Assembly (NCBI GenBank): GCA_964016985.1 | Contig: OZ024830.1 | Span: 17,973,691-18,037,690 of the forward strand | Reading direction: 5' to 3' | DNA from: Anodontia alba | Taxonomy: Eukaryota > Mollusca > Bivalvia > Lucinida > Lucinidae | DNA: 64,000 nucleotides | Shown: piece by piece, positions 54,044-64,000 of the stretch | Position numbering within the stretch: the first letter of the stretch is position 1 | Layout: each line of letters begins with the position of its first letter | Notes under the pieces: model-generated | Database searches by the model: none | Told to the model about the DNA's origin: nothing | The model's input: only the letters and a program-made list of their open reading frames with translations | Translations under genes and position numbers: made by a program

Positions 54044-55737
54044 TTAGATATTTTCGACCTTTTCACAGCCTAAGAGAGGAATAGAAAAACTCGTGTTCTC
54101 AGCTAATTTTTTATCACAGTATAAACTTAGTCTAGCAAAGTTGGAAGGCAGAATTGGTTCTTTTATTTTAGAAGCCACAGACACAAAAAATTTGTTAAAT
54201 TCAGATGAAATTTCAGAGGGAGTGTCAATAGTTTTGTCATTGATTTTTAATGAGAGTATACTAGTGCCAATATTGCACTTACTTGCACCCAGTTCCTTAA
54301 AGAGTTTCCACACACTAGCTGGATTGTTCACATTTTCATTTATAATTTCTGAATATTGCCTTTTCTTTGATACCTTAATCATTTTACTCACTTTATTTCT
54401 CCAGATTTTGTATTGTTCTTGATTGTTTAAAGATTTAAATCTATCTCTTGTTTTAAAAGCCTCAATTATATCTGCACTTAGCCATTTTGGTTGATGTTTG
54501 CGCTTGACACGGTGTTTTCGCAAAGGCAGATGCTTATCAACTATGTCACTAAAAAGGCTTGACCATGTTTCAACAATATCGTTTACGTCATCAAATATTT
54601 TTACAATGTCCCATGGGGTTGATTTCAGATCATCAATAAACTTGTTTTCATCAAACTTTTTGAAGGATCTATATGATATTGTATAATGGGTATTTTTAAG
54701 ACTATATGAACCATTTGTTTTTCTACTAATGAATACTGGAAAATGATCACTTAAACCTATGTGAGGCACGGCAGTCATCAAAATATTTGCAGGAGTATTT
54801 GAATAAATATGATCTATCAAGGTTGCTGACTGGTCCGTAACCCTGGTAGGAATACTGACAAAAAGGCCGAAAGATTCCATATACTCAAGCCAAAAATGCT
54901 AAAAAGGCCGAAAGATTCCATATACTCAAGCCAAAAATGCTTAATATTTTTTTCCATAAGATCACGATTAAAATCACCCATTAAATAAATTTCTTTTTCA
55001 CATTCTAAAACTTTATCCAAATAATTATCAAAATCCTCATTCCAGCTTATTGTTTCATTTGGGTGTCTATATATATTTCCTACCAGAAAACTTTTACTTT
55101 TTACTGGAAAAATTTCTAACCACACACATTCAATCCGCTCACATTCTAAATCATGTCTTCTTTTACAGTTTATTCCGTTTTTAACATAAACAATAAGTCC
55201 ACCTCCACGTTCAGGTCTGTCTTCTGAAATACATCTGTCTTTACGAAACATTTGATAATTTTTTACTTCAAATATTGAGTTCATAAGACAATTATTCAAT
55301 TCGCTTTCACTCAGTCCTAACATATGTATGTTATTCTGAGAACTGTTTAAAAGCAAATCAATTTGATCAATTTTGTTTTGAATTCCTTGAATATTCAAAT
55401 GACCCATCTTAAATCCTTTTCTGTTAAGCCCTAAATTTAACTTGCTTTGGGCACTCATGGAAGTATGATCATCATGCACATTTTCATGCATATTATCTGC
55501 ATGCACATTTTCATAAACCATTGTATCGTAATCACGGGGTGTATTATTTTCTTTAGAAAAAATGTCATATATCAGAGAGTTGTCTTTTGAAGTTGAAAAT
55601 TCATAGACTGTCTCTGAAGATGCTGTTAAACTGTTAATGTGACAACTTTGCTCTACTGACTGATGAGAGCTAACACTGATATTGTTTGAGTGTATTGGGG
55701 GCAACATCACTGCTATTGTTACATTGACAATTAACAT
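54044..55737 (-). pseudogene. LINE ORF2: APE-type endonuclease, split by a 41-bp duplication
   Basis: The upstream frame (55737-54817) has MGHLNIQGIQNKIDQI, MLGLSESELN (catalytic Glu strand), RPERGGGLIVYVKNGI, VGNIYRHPNE and LMGDFNRDLM. The downstream frame (54880-54044) begins at MESFGLF and carries TLIDHIYSN and GLSDHFPVF, the closing SDH motif. The two overlap in the duplicated stretch, where the frame is lost. A linker to the RT follows. Apart from this break the domain is complete in order. Confidence 0.9.
54860..54941 (-). repeat. 41-bp exact tandem duplication inside the LINE
   Basis: Positions 54860-54900 and 54901-54941 are identical (AAAAAGGCCGAAAGATTCCA ... AAAAATGCT). 41 is not a multiple of three, so it shifts the endonuclease frame. 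Perfect identity implies a recent event compared with the LINE's other decay. Confidence 0.95.
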
Positions 55738-55837
55738 TATTACAGTTTTCGCAAAAGCTCACTAGAAAGTTGAACCTATTTACTGATACAAATGGAACAG
55801 TGTAATTTTGGTCTAAACTGGAATATTTGCCAACATC

Positions 55838-56583
55838 CTATTGATTCAAACAAAATTTGTCTTTATGCCCAAAGAATTTGCACAAAAAGCATTGAACTTG
55901 ATTTTTATGGAAGCACTGGTGTGTCTTGTGATTAGTAAGGCCACATTTGAAGCCCTGCTCATTGTTATTGTCACTGGGATGTTGATTGTATCTGTGTTGT
56001 TTCTTCCCTTGTGATTTTTTGTTAAACTGTGAAGAAAATCCACTAAGGGCACAACTTTTAAAATTGTCAACTATGTCAATATGTGTATTTATGGCACCAA
56101 GTAATCCCCTTGTACCTGATGCAGAAAGATGTATGTTGTCCCTTGGCTTGTAAAAGTACAGTCGACTCTCGTTATCTCGAACTCGCTTATCTCGAATAAC
56201 CGCTTATCTCGAAGTGAAAATCTGGTCCCTGTTTTAATACAGAGATCTACCAATAGGCAACAAAATATTGTGGAAAAGAGGAGAAATTGCTCCTTAGGAG
56301 CAATTTCTCCTCTTTTCCACAATATTTTCAATATATCTCTAACTTAGGAGTCAATTTACATATTCATTCTGTTAAAAGTGGCTGTTCAATTTATTGTTTT
56401 CCTCAGTTCCGCAAATCTGATATGTCGAAGTACGGATATCTCGAAGTGTTTCATAGAGTCCCTTGGTGTTCGAGATAAGGAGAGTCGACTGTAATTTTTT
56501 AACTGGTTATGCTTATTACAAAATGCCTTGTGGACATCAATGAAAGTTCCCTGATGATATATAAATGTCGTTTCTGTAGAACA
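55838..56583 (-). pseudogene. LINE ORF1 relic: SGNH-esterase end plus CCHC zinc knuckles
   Basis: Minus-strand reading before the MITE (56583-56494): TTFIYHQGTFIDVHKAFC and NKHNQLKN. It resumes after the MITE at 56156 with FYKPRDNIHLSASGTRGLLG, where D-x-x-H-L-S fits the Asp-His block V of SGNH hydrolases. A basic Gln/Asn-rich linker follows, then FKCGLTNHKTHQC (a knuckle lacking its first Cys) and CFLCKFFGHKDKFC, an exact Cys-x2-Cys-x4-His-x4-Cys knuckle, and a stop at 55838. ORF1 proteins with esterase and knuckle domains are known in some CR1/L2 elements. An in-frame stop near 56590 hides the rest. Confidence 0.75.
56159..56491 (+). mobile_element. pogo-type MITE nested in LINE ORF1
   Basis: 333 bp, ends CAGTCGACTCTCGTTATCTC / GGAGAGTCGACTG, TA duplicated at 56157-56158 and 56492-56493. 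Central hairpin GAGAAATTGCTCC-TTAGGAGCAATTTCTC. It splits the ORF1 reading between a Lys-Asn and a Tyr-Phe-Tyr-Lys. Confidence 0.92.
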
Positions 56584-57251
56584 AAACTATCTTGAAAACG
56601 TTACACATGAAAACTTAATGTTTCTCGACAATGAAGCCATGAGCCTCGTCACGTGACACCACATGCAGCACAATGTGACATTACATACACGTCACTATTA
56701 TGGCCGGCTTAAGGCCGAAATTATTTTGTATTGTCATTTGGACGTCTAATTTTTATAAATAATTGAATATATTAACCAAGTTATCAAGATAATTCGTGAA
56801 TGTCCCGAACACCACCTCGTTATTAAATTGTTTCCAAGGTATTCCTCTCTTCTATATATCGACCAAATCGGCATGTCACTTTGAGCTTTAAATTTGATAT
56901 TCATAAAGATCCGTCCTTTTTAAATTTAGGCAAGCCAGTCAGAAAACACTTGGGTCCACGTGAGAAAGCTGTCCGATCACTTTTACAGATTATACCAGTT
57001 TACGTAGTAAACGTACACACTTATATCTGTGTTCAAAAAAAAAAAAAAAAAAAAAAAGAATGGTTAATTAAGACACGTGCTTGCTTAATAATACAGGTAA
57101 CTTTGCACTTATTTACCTTTTCATGGGCCTAATAAACTGACCATTATAAACAGATGATTGCTTAACTCCGGACAGCTTTGGCTGTGCTTACAAATATCAT
57201 TATCGAAAGGTCAAAGCGACAGATCAATTTGGTCGGCCTATACTAACTGAC
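56584..57251 (-). other. Gene 2 intron, nothing recognised
   Basis: AT-rich DNA with an A21 homopolymer near 57037-57057. No repeat or coding signature apart from that. Confidence 0.5.
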
Positions 57252-57443
57252 CTTTCGTGCATAAAGCGTACGGATCATCGTCCCAAGTGAACGAGGCTCC
57301 ACAAATCAGGGAACCATTAGTACTGCCAGTTTCTCTGTGACTGTATCCCGTCTGACACCTATATCCACAGGTGCTACCAATTCTTCTTGAGCAGTCATCA
57401 GAAAGATAACCGTTCGGTATGCCAACAAGGGGGCATAAAATGG
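57252..57443 (-). CDS. Gene 2: sushi/CCP exon (internal, phase 1-1)
   Basis: 192 nt on the minus strand. Acceptor TATTTATTTTAG ends at 57444; donor G|GTCAGT at 57251. The frame reads ILCPLVGIPNGYLSDDC, SRRIGSTCGYRCQTGY, a Thr/Ser/Asn stretch, LICGASFTWDDDPYALC and TK. CP..GIPNG, the C.Y.C..GY core and FTW near the end are sushi landmarks. Six cysteines rather than four imply one extra bond. It shares phase 1-1 with all sushi exons in the window. A binding ectodomain is inferred, ligand unknown. It would join 60578-60769 upstream and the TM exon at 51024 downstream in frame. Confidence 0.87.
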
Positions 57444-58364
57444 CTAAAATAAATAAGGGAGTAAAGTATTATAGTGAATACAGTGAGTTGGATTTAACAC
57501 TCTAAGATCATGTCGAGCCGGTGTGAATAGAAACATTTGGTAGATTTCCCGCCTTTTTTGACAAGGGAGACAATTTTTATGACTTCCTGATTGCTTCCCT
57601 GTACACTAATCCCCTTCAAAACTCTTTCGGCGCCAAATTTCAGACTACATTTGTCGTCTGCTATGTTTTTAACAAACTAGATCTATCAACTGGAAATAAG
57701 TTCATATGTAAAGTTGAAAGACTGAATGTCAAACAGCGTAGATTCAGATGAGACGGTTCATTATGAGCCGTCTCATCTGGGTCTACGCTGTTTGCAAAAG
57801 CCTATTATTATTATTGCCTATGGCAGTGAAAAAGTTAAAAGGGGAAAGGTGCTTAGGAGCAAGTTCTTTCCTTCTGGAGAAGACCCCCTTTGCAGACACT
57901 GAAATCAGTATATTTACTTATTGCAATGAGAATAAAGGCAATACAACTTTGGAATGTTGTCTGCTTTGAAAGTATATCAACTCCCTTTAATTACTTCGCT
58001 TAGTCGACACTCATGAGAGAGCTACAAACAAGTCTTATTGGTATCAACATTGCCCGTATTTAAAGAACAAATTTCAAGTCGTCTGTCAATTTGACATCAC
58101 TAGGAAAACCAATTTTTTATTTTTATTTTTTTTAATTTTGAATGAAAATATTTTGTTCTGTTTGACAATATCTTTTATCAGAAACCATTTGAGCCAGCGC
58201 GCGACAAACCTACAATAGGACTTACGCGACAAACGAAGACTCCGAGCAGCCTGCGCATCGTGCAGTCTGATCAGAGTCCTTCTGGTCGCAAGTTTCTTCT
58301 ACAGCCTTTGTGCTATCCAAAGAGGGATATACGAGAACCGTTGCCATACTAGCTGGATGTACAA
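57444..58364 (-). other. Gene 2 intron with MITE remnants
   Basis: Includes GGGAGACAATTTTTATGAC and GGTGCTTAGGAGCAAGTTCT, TTCCTTCTGGAGAAGACCCC, remnants of the AGGGAGACAAC hairpin family split by other DNA. A CAAACAGCGTAGATTCAGAT hairpin (57727-57800) and a GCGCATCGTGCAGTCTGATC fragment (58250-58290) also occur. No exon seen. Confidence 0.55.
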
Positions 58365-58640
58365 CATTACGAAAACACGCCTATTCAAATATGTTGAAAA
58401 TTCTACAACCAAAAAAGGAAATTTTTCAGATAAAAGATTCTAATATTTTTCATATTCCTGCTCAAAACATTGATTGTGGGTACTCGTTAGAACCGCTTCT
58501 GTGAGGCCGCGGTTCTAACAAGTATTCACAATCTATTTTTTTAGCAAAATAAGAAAAATAACGTATACCCCTGTAAACCCCAGTTTTACTATAAAAATGT
58601 GGGGTTTAAGGGGGTCAAATTTATATGGGCTTGTTTTCCT
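58365..58640 (+). mobile_element. Fold-back MITE (copy 11, degraded)
   Basis: The left end CATTACGAAAACACGCCTAT is intact, the right end has decayed to TTGTTTTCCTG. The hairpin arms carry several mismatches (AACCGCTTCTGTGAGGCCGC), making this the oldest-looking full copy. Confidence 0.85.
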
Positions 58641-59059
58641 GTATATTTTAGACCAACATCAAACGCCGCAGAATTCGATGACTGTTCAGGGTTCACACTC
58701 TTTGCCACTCGTCCAGAAGATTTTACAGTAATGTAGTAAAATTTAGTATGGAAAGCAGTTAAGGTGTACTAATATTCAGAGTTACAGTACACCACCAGGT
58801 AGCGGAATGATTTTTTTTTTCAGAACAGTTGGTTCAAAAACGTGTTATATCCGATTCGAATATTTTTGATAAAAATGTATACCGTATTCAGCCTAAGTAT
58901 TTGGACACCTTAGCTTCTCGCCATATTTGTCCGTTGAACAAGTTCGTTTAATAACCTGTATACTGTACTCACGTCTAATTTTTTCTGGATGAGTGGTAAA
59001 CTGATCTGACACGGCGTATTGTTCACGCGTGTCTATCCGCAATTTAGGGTAAATACAGT

Positions 59060-59432
59060 CTGGGAGTTTAAATGATGTCAAACCGGTCACTTTACGTAAC
59101 CACACTTTCCCTGGGCAGATGGTAGACTAAGTCCTTTACGCGGTTAACCAGTACTTGCCAGGCCCAGTAAACTCTATTAAAATCATGTCGGACAGGTCAT
59201 TTTACATAAAAGCACTACCTGGGCAGACTTTCGCCTCTAAGCGGTTTACAAGCACTTGCCTTCCGCCAGAAACTGACAACTGCCCTTTTTGAATCAGCGG
59301 AAGGGAGAGAATGACCGTAGAAAATACTTCATGATCAATCTCCACGAAAGAATGTTGCGGGACCCGGCAGGGATCGAACCCGCGACCTCCTGACCATCGG
59401 TCGGATGCACATCCGCCTGAGCCACCGAGAGC
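59060..59432 (-). mobile_element. tRNA-derived SINE (-) with duplicated tail
   Basis: Minus-strand head: GCTCTCGGTGGCTCAGGCGG (box A) and GCGGGTTCGATCCCTGCCGG (box B), then the shared body with TTCGTGGAGATTG, GACGGTCATTCTCTCCC-like and CTTCCGCTGATTC. The segment with TAAGCGGTT...CTGCCCAG occurs twice (about 59100-59170 and 59190-59250), an internal tail duplication. The tRNA part has no clean anticodon arm, so it is not a tRNA gene. Confidence 0.85.
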
Positions 59433-59461
59433 TTAAACATATTGCAATGCTTTTAATGTAT

Positions 59462-59741
59462 CATTACGAGAACATGCCTATTTAAATATATAGAAAATTT
59501 CACCTCCAGAAAATGAAAATTTTCAGATAAAAAAACTCTGATAATTTTCATATTTGTGCTCAAAACATAGATTGTGGGTACTCGTTAGAACCGCCTCGGT
59601 GAGGCGGTTCTAACGAGTACCCACAATCTATGTTTCTGAGCAGAAATAAGAAAAATAATGTATACCCCTGTAAACCCCAGTTTTACTATATAAAAGTGGG
59701 GTTTAAGGGGGTCAAAATTATATAGGTAAATTTTCGTGATG
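59462..59741 (+). mobile_element. Fold-back MITE (copy 12)
   Basis: Ends CATTACGAGAACATGCCTAT / ATAGGTAAATTTTCGTGATG, loop CGGTGAGG, perfect central arms. It lies 29 bp from the SINE head. Confidence 0.9.
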
Positions 59742-60201
59742 TTTAAAATTAAAATGCATTAAAAGGACCTCATAATTTGCAACCACGAATGCTACAAAAA
59801 CTACTACCACAACTACTACTACTGCTGCTACTATTTGTTACTGCTGCAACAGCAGTAGCAACAAATAGCAATAGTAGCAGCACTTGTATAGCAATAGTAG
59901 CAGTTCACTATAATAGGATGAATGTTTACTGACCATGACGTAGCATGGAATTCCCACGCTTAACGTTGAAAAAAGAGCCACGACGTCAGAAAATGCGCCG
60001 TCAGCATGTGCGCCCAGCAAAGCTTAAGGTCATCCCGCGCATTCGCACAGTCTGATCAGAACCTTCATTGGTCGCATTTTGGATAGCCGAGGATCTAAAG
60101 TTTCTACATGCGGATAATGAAGACTCTGATCAGACTGCGCGGATGGTCTGGGTTGAGCGCATATCTCCGTAGGTCCGTTTTCTTATATTGCGGCTAAGAT
60201 A
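59742..60201 (-). other. Gene 2 intron with two hairpins
   Basis: A (CTA)n/(CTG)n region folds back on itself (59805-59905, ACTGCTGCTACTATTTGTTAC / GTAACAAATAG...AGTAGCAG). It is followed by a palindrome with GCGCATTCGCACAGTCTGAT, ATCAGACTGCGCGGATG arms (60030-60150), matching those at 30700-30855. No exon. Confidence 0.6.
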
Positions 60202-60530
60202 CAGTCGACTCTCGTTATCTCGAATTCCAAGGGACTCTCTGAAATACTTCGCGATATCCGTACTTCGACATATCAGATTTGCAAAACTGAGGAAAAACTA
60301 ATTCGATTAACCACATTTAACAAATATATGTGTAATTGGACTCTTGAAGTTAGAGATATATTGAAACTATTGTAGAAAAAAGGAGAAATTGCTCTTAGAA
60401 ACAATTTCTCCTCTTTTCCACAATATTTTTACATGTTGTTAGAGTTTCATGTTTAGACAGGGACCAGATTTTCACTTCGGGATAAGCGGTTATTCGAGAT
60501 AAGCGAGTTCGAGATAACGGGAGTCAACTA
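60202..60530 (+). mobile_element. pogo-type MITE
   Basis: 329 bp, ends CAGTCGACTCTCGTTATCTC and GATAACGGGAGTCAACTA, TA on both sides. The hairpin has decayed (GAAATTGCTCTTAGAAACAATTTC). It lies 47 bp beyond the donor of the 60578-60769 exon, inside the intron. Confidence 0.88.
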
Positions 60531-60577
60531 TACTAACACAAGCACAAGTTATCTCCTATCAACAAAATTTAACATAC

Positions 60578-60769
60578 GTTTGCACAAGTCGTAGATGTCC
60601 CCTGCATGCCCAACGAAATTCCATTCACCGAAAACATCACACAAGCCCTTATTTACACTTGAATAATAGCCTGGATCACAGCGAAAGGAACAAAACTCAG
60701 ATAGCTCAGAACACGATCCGACGACATGACCATGAGGAAAGGTCAAACTGCATCTAAATTCTGCTGACC
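60578..60769 (-). CDS. Gene 2: sushi/CCP exon (internal, phase 1-1)
   Basis: 192 nt on the minus strand. Acceptor TTTTTTTTATATGCAG ends at 60770; donor C|GTATGT at 60577. It reads SAEFRCSLTFPHGHVVGSC, SELSEFCSFRCDPGYYSS, KGLCDVFGEWNFVG and DIYDLCK. PHG, FRCDPGYY, GEWNF and a closing Cys are sushi landmarks, with six cysteines spaced as in 57252-57443. It is the most upstream exon of gene 2 found here; earlier exons and the signal peptide are not visible between it and the right edge. An internal Met is not taken as a start because a splice acceptor precedes it in frame. Confidence 0.85.
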
Positions 60770-61159
60770 CTGCATATAAAAAAAAAATAATAATAAAATA
60801 AAGTAAACATTATTAACACCGTAAACATTATTAACACCTCCCTCCCTATTTCGTTAACCGGTTCAACGCCGCAGACCAGAGAAAAAAAAACTGTTTTGCA
60901 AAAGGTGTAAATCCAGATGAAAAAAAAATGTCAACCAATTTTATGTTTGCCTCAAATCATTTGATAACTTTCGAGATCAGACCCATTTTTCACATAGGCA
61001 TAAATAAGGTTTTCTTTAACCATTACCTAGTACCACTCTCTGAAAATATTCAGCAGACGACAAATGGATGATAATTACATTATTTTTTTTTTCCAGAAAA
61101 TAGGCATTATCAAATCTCAGAAGAAAAAATCAAAATCTCATTTTCTGAAATTTTCACCC
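60770..61159 (-). other. Gene 2 upstream intron
   Basis: AT-rich, with a CAGCAGACGACAAATGGATG fragment of the CAGCAGACGA family at about 61045. No exon recognised. Confidence 0.5.
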
Positions 61160-61439
61160 CATCACGAAAACATGCCTATATAATTTTGACCCCCTTAAAC
61201 CCCACTTTTATATAGTAAAACTGGGGTTTACAGGGGTATACATTATTGTTCATATTTCTGCTCATAAACATAGATTGTGGGTACTCGTTAGAACCGCCTC
61301 ATCGAGGCGGTTCTAACGAGTACCCACAATCTATGTTTTGAGCGGAAACAAGAAAAATATTACATTTTTTTATCCGAAAATTTTCACTTTTTGGGTGAAA
61401 AAATTTTCAGTATATTTGAATAGGCATGTTTTCGTAATA
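61160..61439 (-). mobile_element. Fold-back MITE (copy 13)
   Basis: Reverse orientation (CATCACGAAAACATGCCTAT ... ATAGGCATGTTTTCGTAAT), loop CATCGAGG, perfect central arms. The right end has lost the final G. Confidence 0.88.
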
Positions 61440-61946
61440 CCGTGCGCCAAGCGTTAATTCAATGGTATTTTGTCGGATATTTGGGCTATAATTGCCATGA
61501 TGTTCACAATCAGAGATAAGATAATTTTACTGATATTTTTGTCTTTTTAGTCGCAAAACATATGTTGTGGTTACTCATTAGAATGACTTCGATGCAAAAC
61601 ACACACATACACACACAAACACACGCACAAACACACACACTAAAACCAAGTTTTAAATAGGCCAACCATATATGTAGATAAGAGGTAAGGTAGGGTGAGG
61701 GGATGGTGGCGGGGTATCAGGTTAACATTTATTTTCTTATTCCTCCAAGTCAAAGTACCTTTATTCTCTCAAATTAAAGTATAACATGACATCAGAGGAA
61801 ATGGAAATACAAAGTTGCAGTAAGGACGGTTACCGTGATGTCATATATATAATAACTGTGGGGTAAGAACTAGGACACATTCTAAAAATTATTGCAATTC
61901 ATTGCAGTGACCCAAATTACAGGTGGGTGTAACTCGGGGGAGCAGA

Positions 61947-61986
<40 letters not shown>

Positions 61987-62027
61987 TATTTATTAAACTG
62001 GTAACTATTCAGATAGATAGATAGATA
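61440..62027. other. Stretch with CA and GATA microsatellites
   Basis: An isolated half hairpin (AACATATGTTGTGGTTACTC, 61558-61578) is followed by a (CA)n run (61597-61640) and (GATA)n at 61948-61986 and 62010-62027. No gene seen. Confidence 0.6.
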
Positions 62028-62359
62028 CAGTTGACTCTCGTTATCTCGACCTCGCTTATCTCGAATAACCGCTTATCTCGAAGTGAAAATCTGGTCCCTG
62101 TTTTAATACAGAGATCTGCCAATAGGCAACAAAATATTGTGGAAAAGAGGAGAAATTGCTCCTTAGGAGCAATTTCTCCTCTTTTCCACAATATTTTTAA
62201 TATATCTCTAACTTCAAGAGTCCAATTACACATATATTTGTTAAATGTGGTTAATCGAATTAGTTTTTCCACAATTCTGCAAATCTGATATGTCGAAGTA
62301 CGGATATCTCGAACTATTTCAGAGAGTCCCGTGGAATTCGAGATAGCGAGAGTCGACTG
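62028..62359 (+). mobile_element. pogo-type MITE inserted in a GATA array
   Basis: 332 bp, ends CAGTTGACTCTCGTTATCTC / GCGAGAGTCGACTG. The TA target lies within GATA repeats, which continue on the right as TAGATAG. The hairpin GAGAAATTGCTCC-TTAGGAGCAATTTCTC is perfect. Confidence 0.92.
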
Positions 62360-62888
62360 TATATAGATAGTGAGCACTTAAACCTTGAAACTGATGACTA
62401 ACAACAAGAATGTAGAGAACAATACCTGTAAACATCAAACTGTGTCGCCTGTCTTCAATGACCCAGTGACAACCAATCAATGAGACCCGCTTCGCCATGA
62501 CGAAACCAGGCCACGCCTTAAGAGACCTGTCAACGCAATATTAAGCACGTGCAACACGTAGAAAATTATGAATGAAAAATGAAACAGACTGTGCAATTTT
62601 ACGCACTCAGTACTGGATTATTTTTCTGATGTAAGTAGAGTTGTTGCATTATCAGAAGCTTCCGTGCCAAGTATTCTCTCTTTTTTTATCCGCATAGAAC
62701 AAGGAAGTGACCTGGTTTCCCATGGCGAATAACGTGTATTGGGTGGCGTACACTGACGCGCGAGCTGAATAATGGCAACGATGCATTCCGAACTGACTGC
62801 AAACATCCAGTGTGCATTAAGTGCAGATGCATCGGCTAAGCGATCCATGAGTGGACGATTTATCATCTCGCACCAGCGTTCTCCAAAC

Positions 62889-62933
<45 letters not shown>

Positions 62934-63150
62934 GCATATATAACATTTTTACATAATTTACGGAGAAAAAGAAAGAAAGAAAACAATACATAACGCCGTA
63001 AAAACGTCGCATCAACGTTGCCTTGATATATTGACCGATAAGGTTAGACATATTTTATTTTTTGACGATAATAAAAAAAGAATAAGAAGAAAATAAAAAA
63101 AAGAAAGAAAAGAAACGCACGTCCGCATTGCCACTACACGTCCTTTAAAG
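62360..63150. other. Stretch with a CATA microsatellite, no gene
   Basis: The (CATA)n run at 62893-62932 accounts for the repetitive Tyr-Ile-His and Tyr-Val-Cys-Met ORFs. The 122-codon minus frame at 62618-62986 overlaps it and has no domain. An A/G-rich tract lies at 63055-63115. Confidence 0.55.
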
Positions 63151-64000
63151 AAACAAGAGGACCATGATGGTCCTATATCGCTCACCTGAGCAAACAGATT
63201 TGCATACTTAATGTTGAAGTTTCAGCCAAGTTCACTGCTCTAAAATTTTATGTATAAATTTTATAACCATGACGAATCATGACAGCTTGAACAAACGGTA
63301 GAGGGTAACCAAAGGAACATTCCTGCCAAGTTAAACTGAAATCGGTTCAGTGGTTTCTGACAAGAAGATTTTTAAAGTTTTCTATTTAGATATAGAGGGA
63401 AAATAAGCCCCACCCACTAGCAGGCATGTTTTTTGACAAATCAGGATTGCTTGAACATTGTTGGTAGAGGGTCACCAAAGCATTATTGAAATTGGTCAGG
63501 AGGTATTTGACAAGAAGCATTTTAAAGTTTTCTATACAGATATATACCGAAAATAAGCGCCACCCCCTGGAAGCCATGTTTTTTGACATATCATGAAGGC
63601 TTGAACCATCCTGGTAGAGGGTCACAAAAGCAACATTCTTGCCAAGCTACATTGAGCTTGGTCCAACAGTTTCTTACGAGAAGATTTTTAAAGTTTTTTA
63701 TATAGACATATAGAAAAAAATAAGCCCTGCCCCGTAGCGGCCATGTTTTTGACGATCATGACAGCTTGAACAACCTTGGTAGAGGGTCACCCAAGAAACA
63801 CTCCTGCCAAGTTATATTGAAATCGGTCCATTGGTTTATGACAAGAAGATTTTTTAGTTTTCTATATAGATATATAGGGAAAATAAGCCCCACCCACTAG
63901 CAGCCATGTTTTTTTTACAAATCATGATTACTTGAACAATCTTGGTAGAGGGTCACCAAGGAAACATTTTTGCCGTTGTAATGAAATTGGACCTGTGGTT
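63151..64000 (+). mobile_element. Modular repeat element, different internal module (copy 4, runs off the edge)
   Basis: The leading edge, AAACAAGAGGACCATGATGG with CGCTCACCTGAGC, matches copies 1-3. The internal modules (about 150-160 bp) are unrelated: AAGATTTTTAAAGTTTTCTA, AATAAGCCCCACCC, GCCATGTTTTTTGAC, GGTAGAGGGTCACC. At least five modules are visible before the window ends. Confidence 0.8.

Larger units (their letters stand above)
52736..56583 (-). mobile_element. CR1/L2-like LINE (-), broken, in a gene 2 intron
   Basis: Minus-strand non-LTR element. From the right: ORF1 relic with SGNH-like and CCHC motifs (56583-55838, split by a MITE at 56159-56491), ORF2 endonuclease (55737-54044), RT (53990-53091) and C-terminus (53061 to about 52736). 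Several frameshifts and a 41-bp tandem duplication (54860-54941) inactivate it. The gene order and RT style (FDLVDHTLLLKKLKYY, GVPQGSILGPLLF, YADDT) suit CR1/L2/jockey relatives. Confidence 0.9.

Overview
This is animal (metazoan) genomic DNA: AT-rich, intron-rich and densely packed with transposons. The repeats are a tRNA-derived SINE, elements with long internal tandem modules behind a fixed leading edge, several hairpin-cored MITE families and two or more LINE lineages. The mix best fits a mollusc, probably a bivalve; that is inference, since no gene here identifies the species.

Two related protein-coding genes can be assembled from exons too small to stand out as ORFs. Gene 1 (+ strand) has cysteine-rich sushi/CCP exons at 5705-5932 and 9989-10186, a dead sushi exon at 2422-2636, a transmembrane exon at 12809-12926 and a terminal cytoplasmic exon at 15841-16276. 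Gene 2 (- strand) has sushi exons at 60769-60578 and 57443-57252, a transmembrane exon at 51024-50892 and a terminal exon at 31207-30928. In both genes the splice phases agree throughout: sushi exons are phase 1-1, TM exons 1-2, and the tail exon enters at phase 2. Both tails end in a PPSY motif followed by a short THP/AHP...YKS-stop ending. The genes therefore look like convergent, tail-to-tail paralogues encoding single-pass surface proteins with a WW-binding tail. Their 5' exons (signal peptide) were not found and may lie outside the window.

The main discovery candidate is the tandem array at about 41.2-51.0 kb. Its 62-65 bp unit is a copy of the 3' half of gene 2's own TM exon together with its 5' splice site, amplified roughly a hundred times in the intron just downstream of that exon. 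Gene 1 carries a different (72 bp) array in the homologous intron.

Layout: 0-7.4 kb, duplicated sushi-exon segments and MITEs; 7.4-16.3 kb, rest of gene 1; 16.3-30.9 kb, intergenic, with pogo-type and fold-back MITEs, a decayed LINE (-, 23.4-25.25 kb) and a near full-length but broken LINE (+, 26.2-29.6 kb) whose 3' end also recurs at the left edge of the window; 30.9-60.8 kb, gene 2, whose introns hold three modular repeats, nested MITE/RT insertions, the exon-derived satellite and a CR1/L2-like LINE (-, 52.7-56.6 kb); 60.8-64 kb, MITEs, microsatellites and a fourth modular element running off the edge.

All exon calls come from reading frame, splice-site and phase arguments alone. No transcript evidence or homology search was available.
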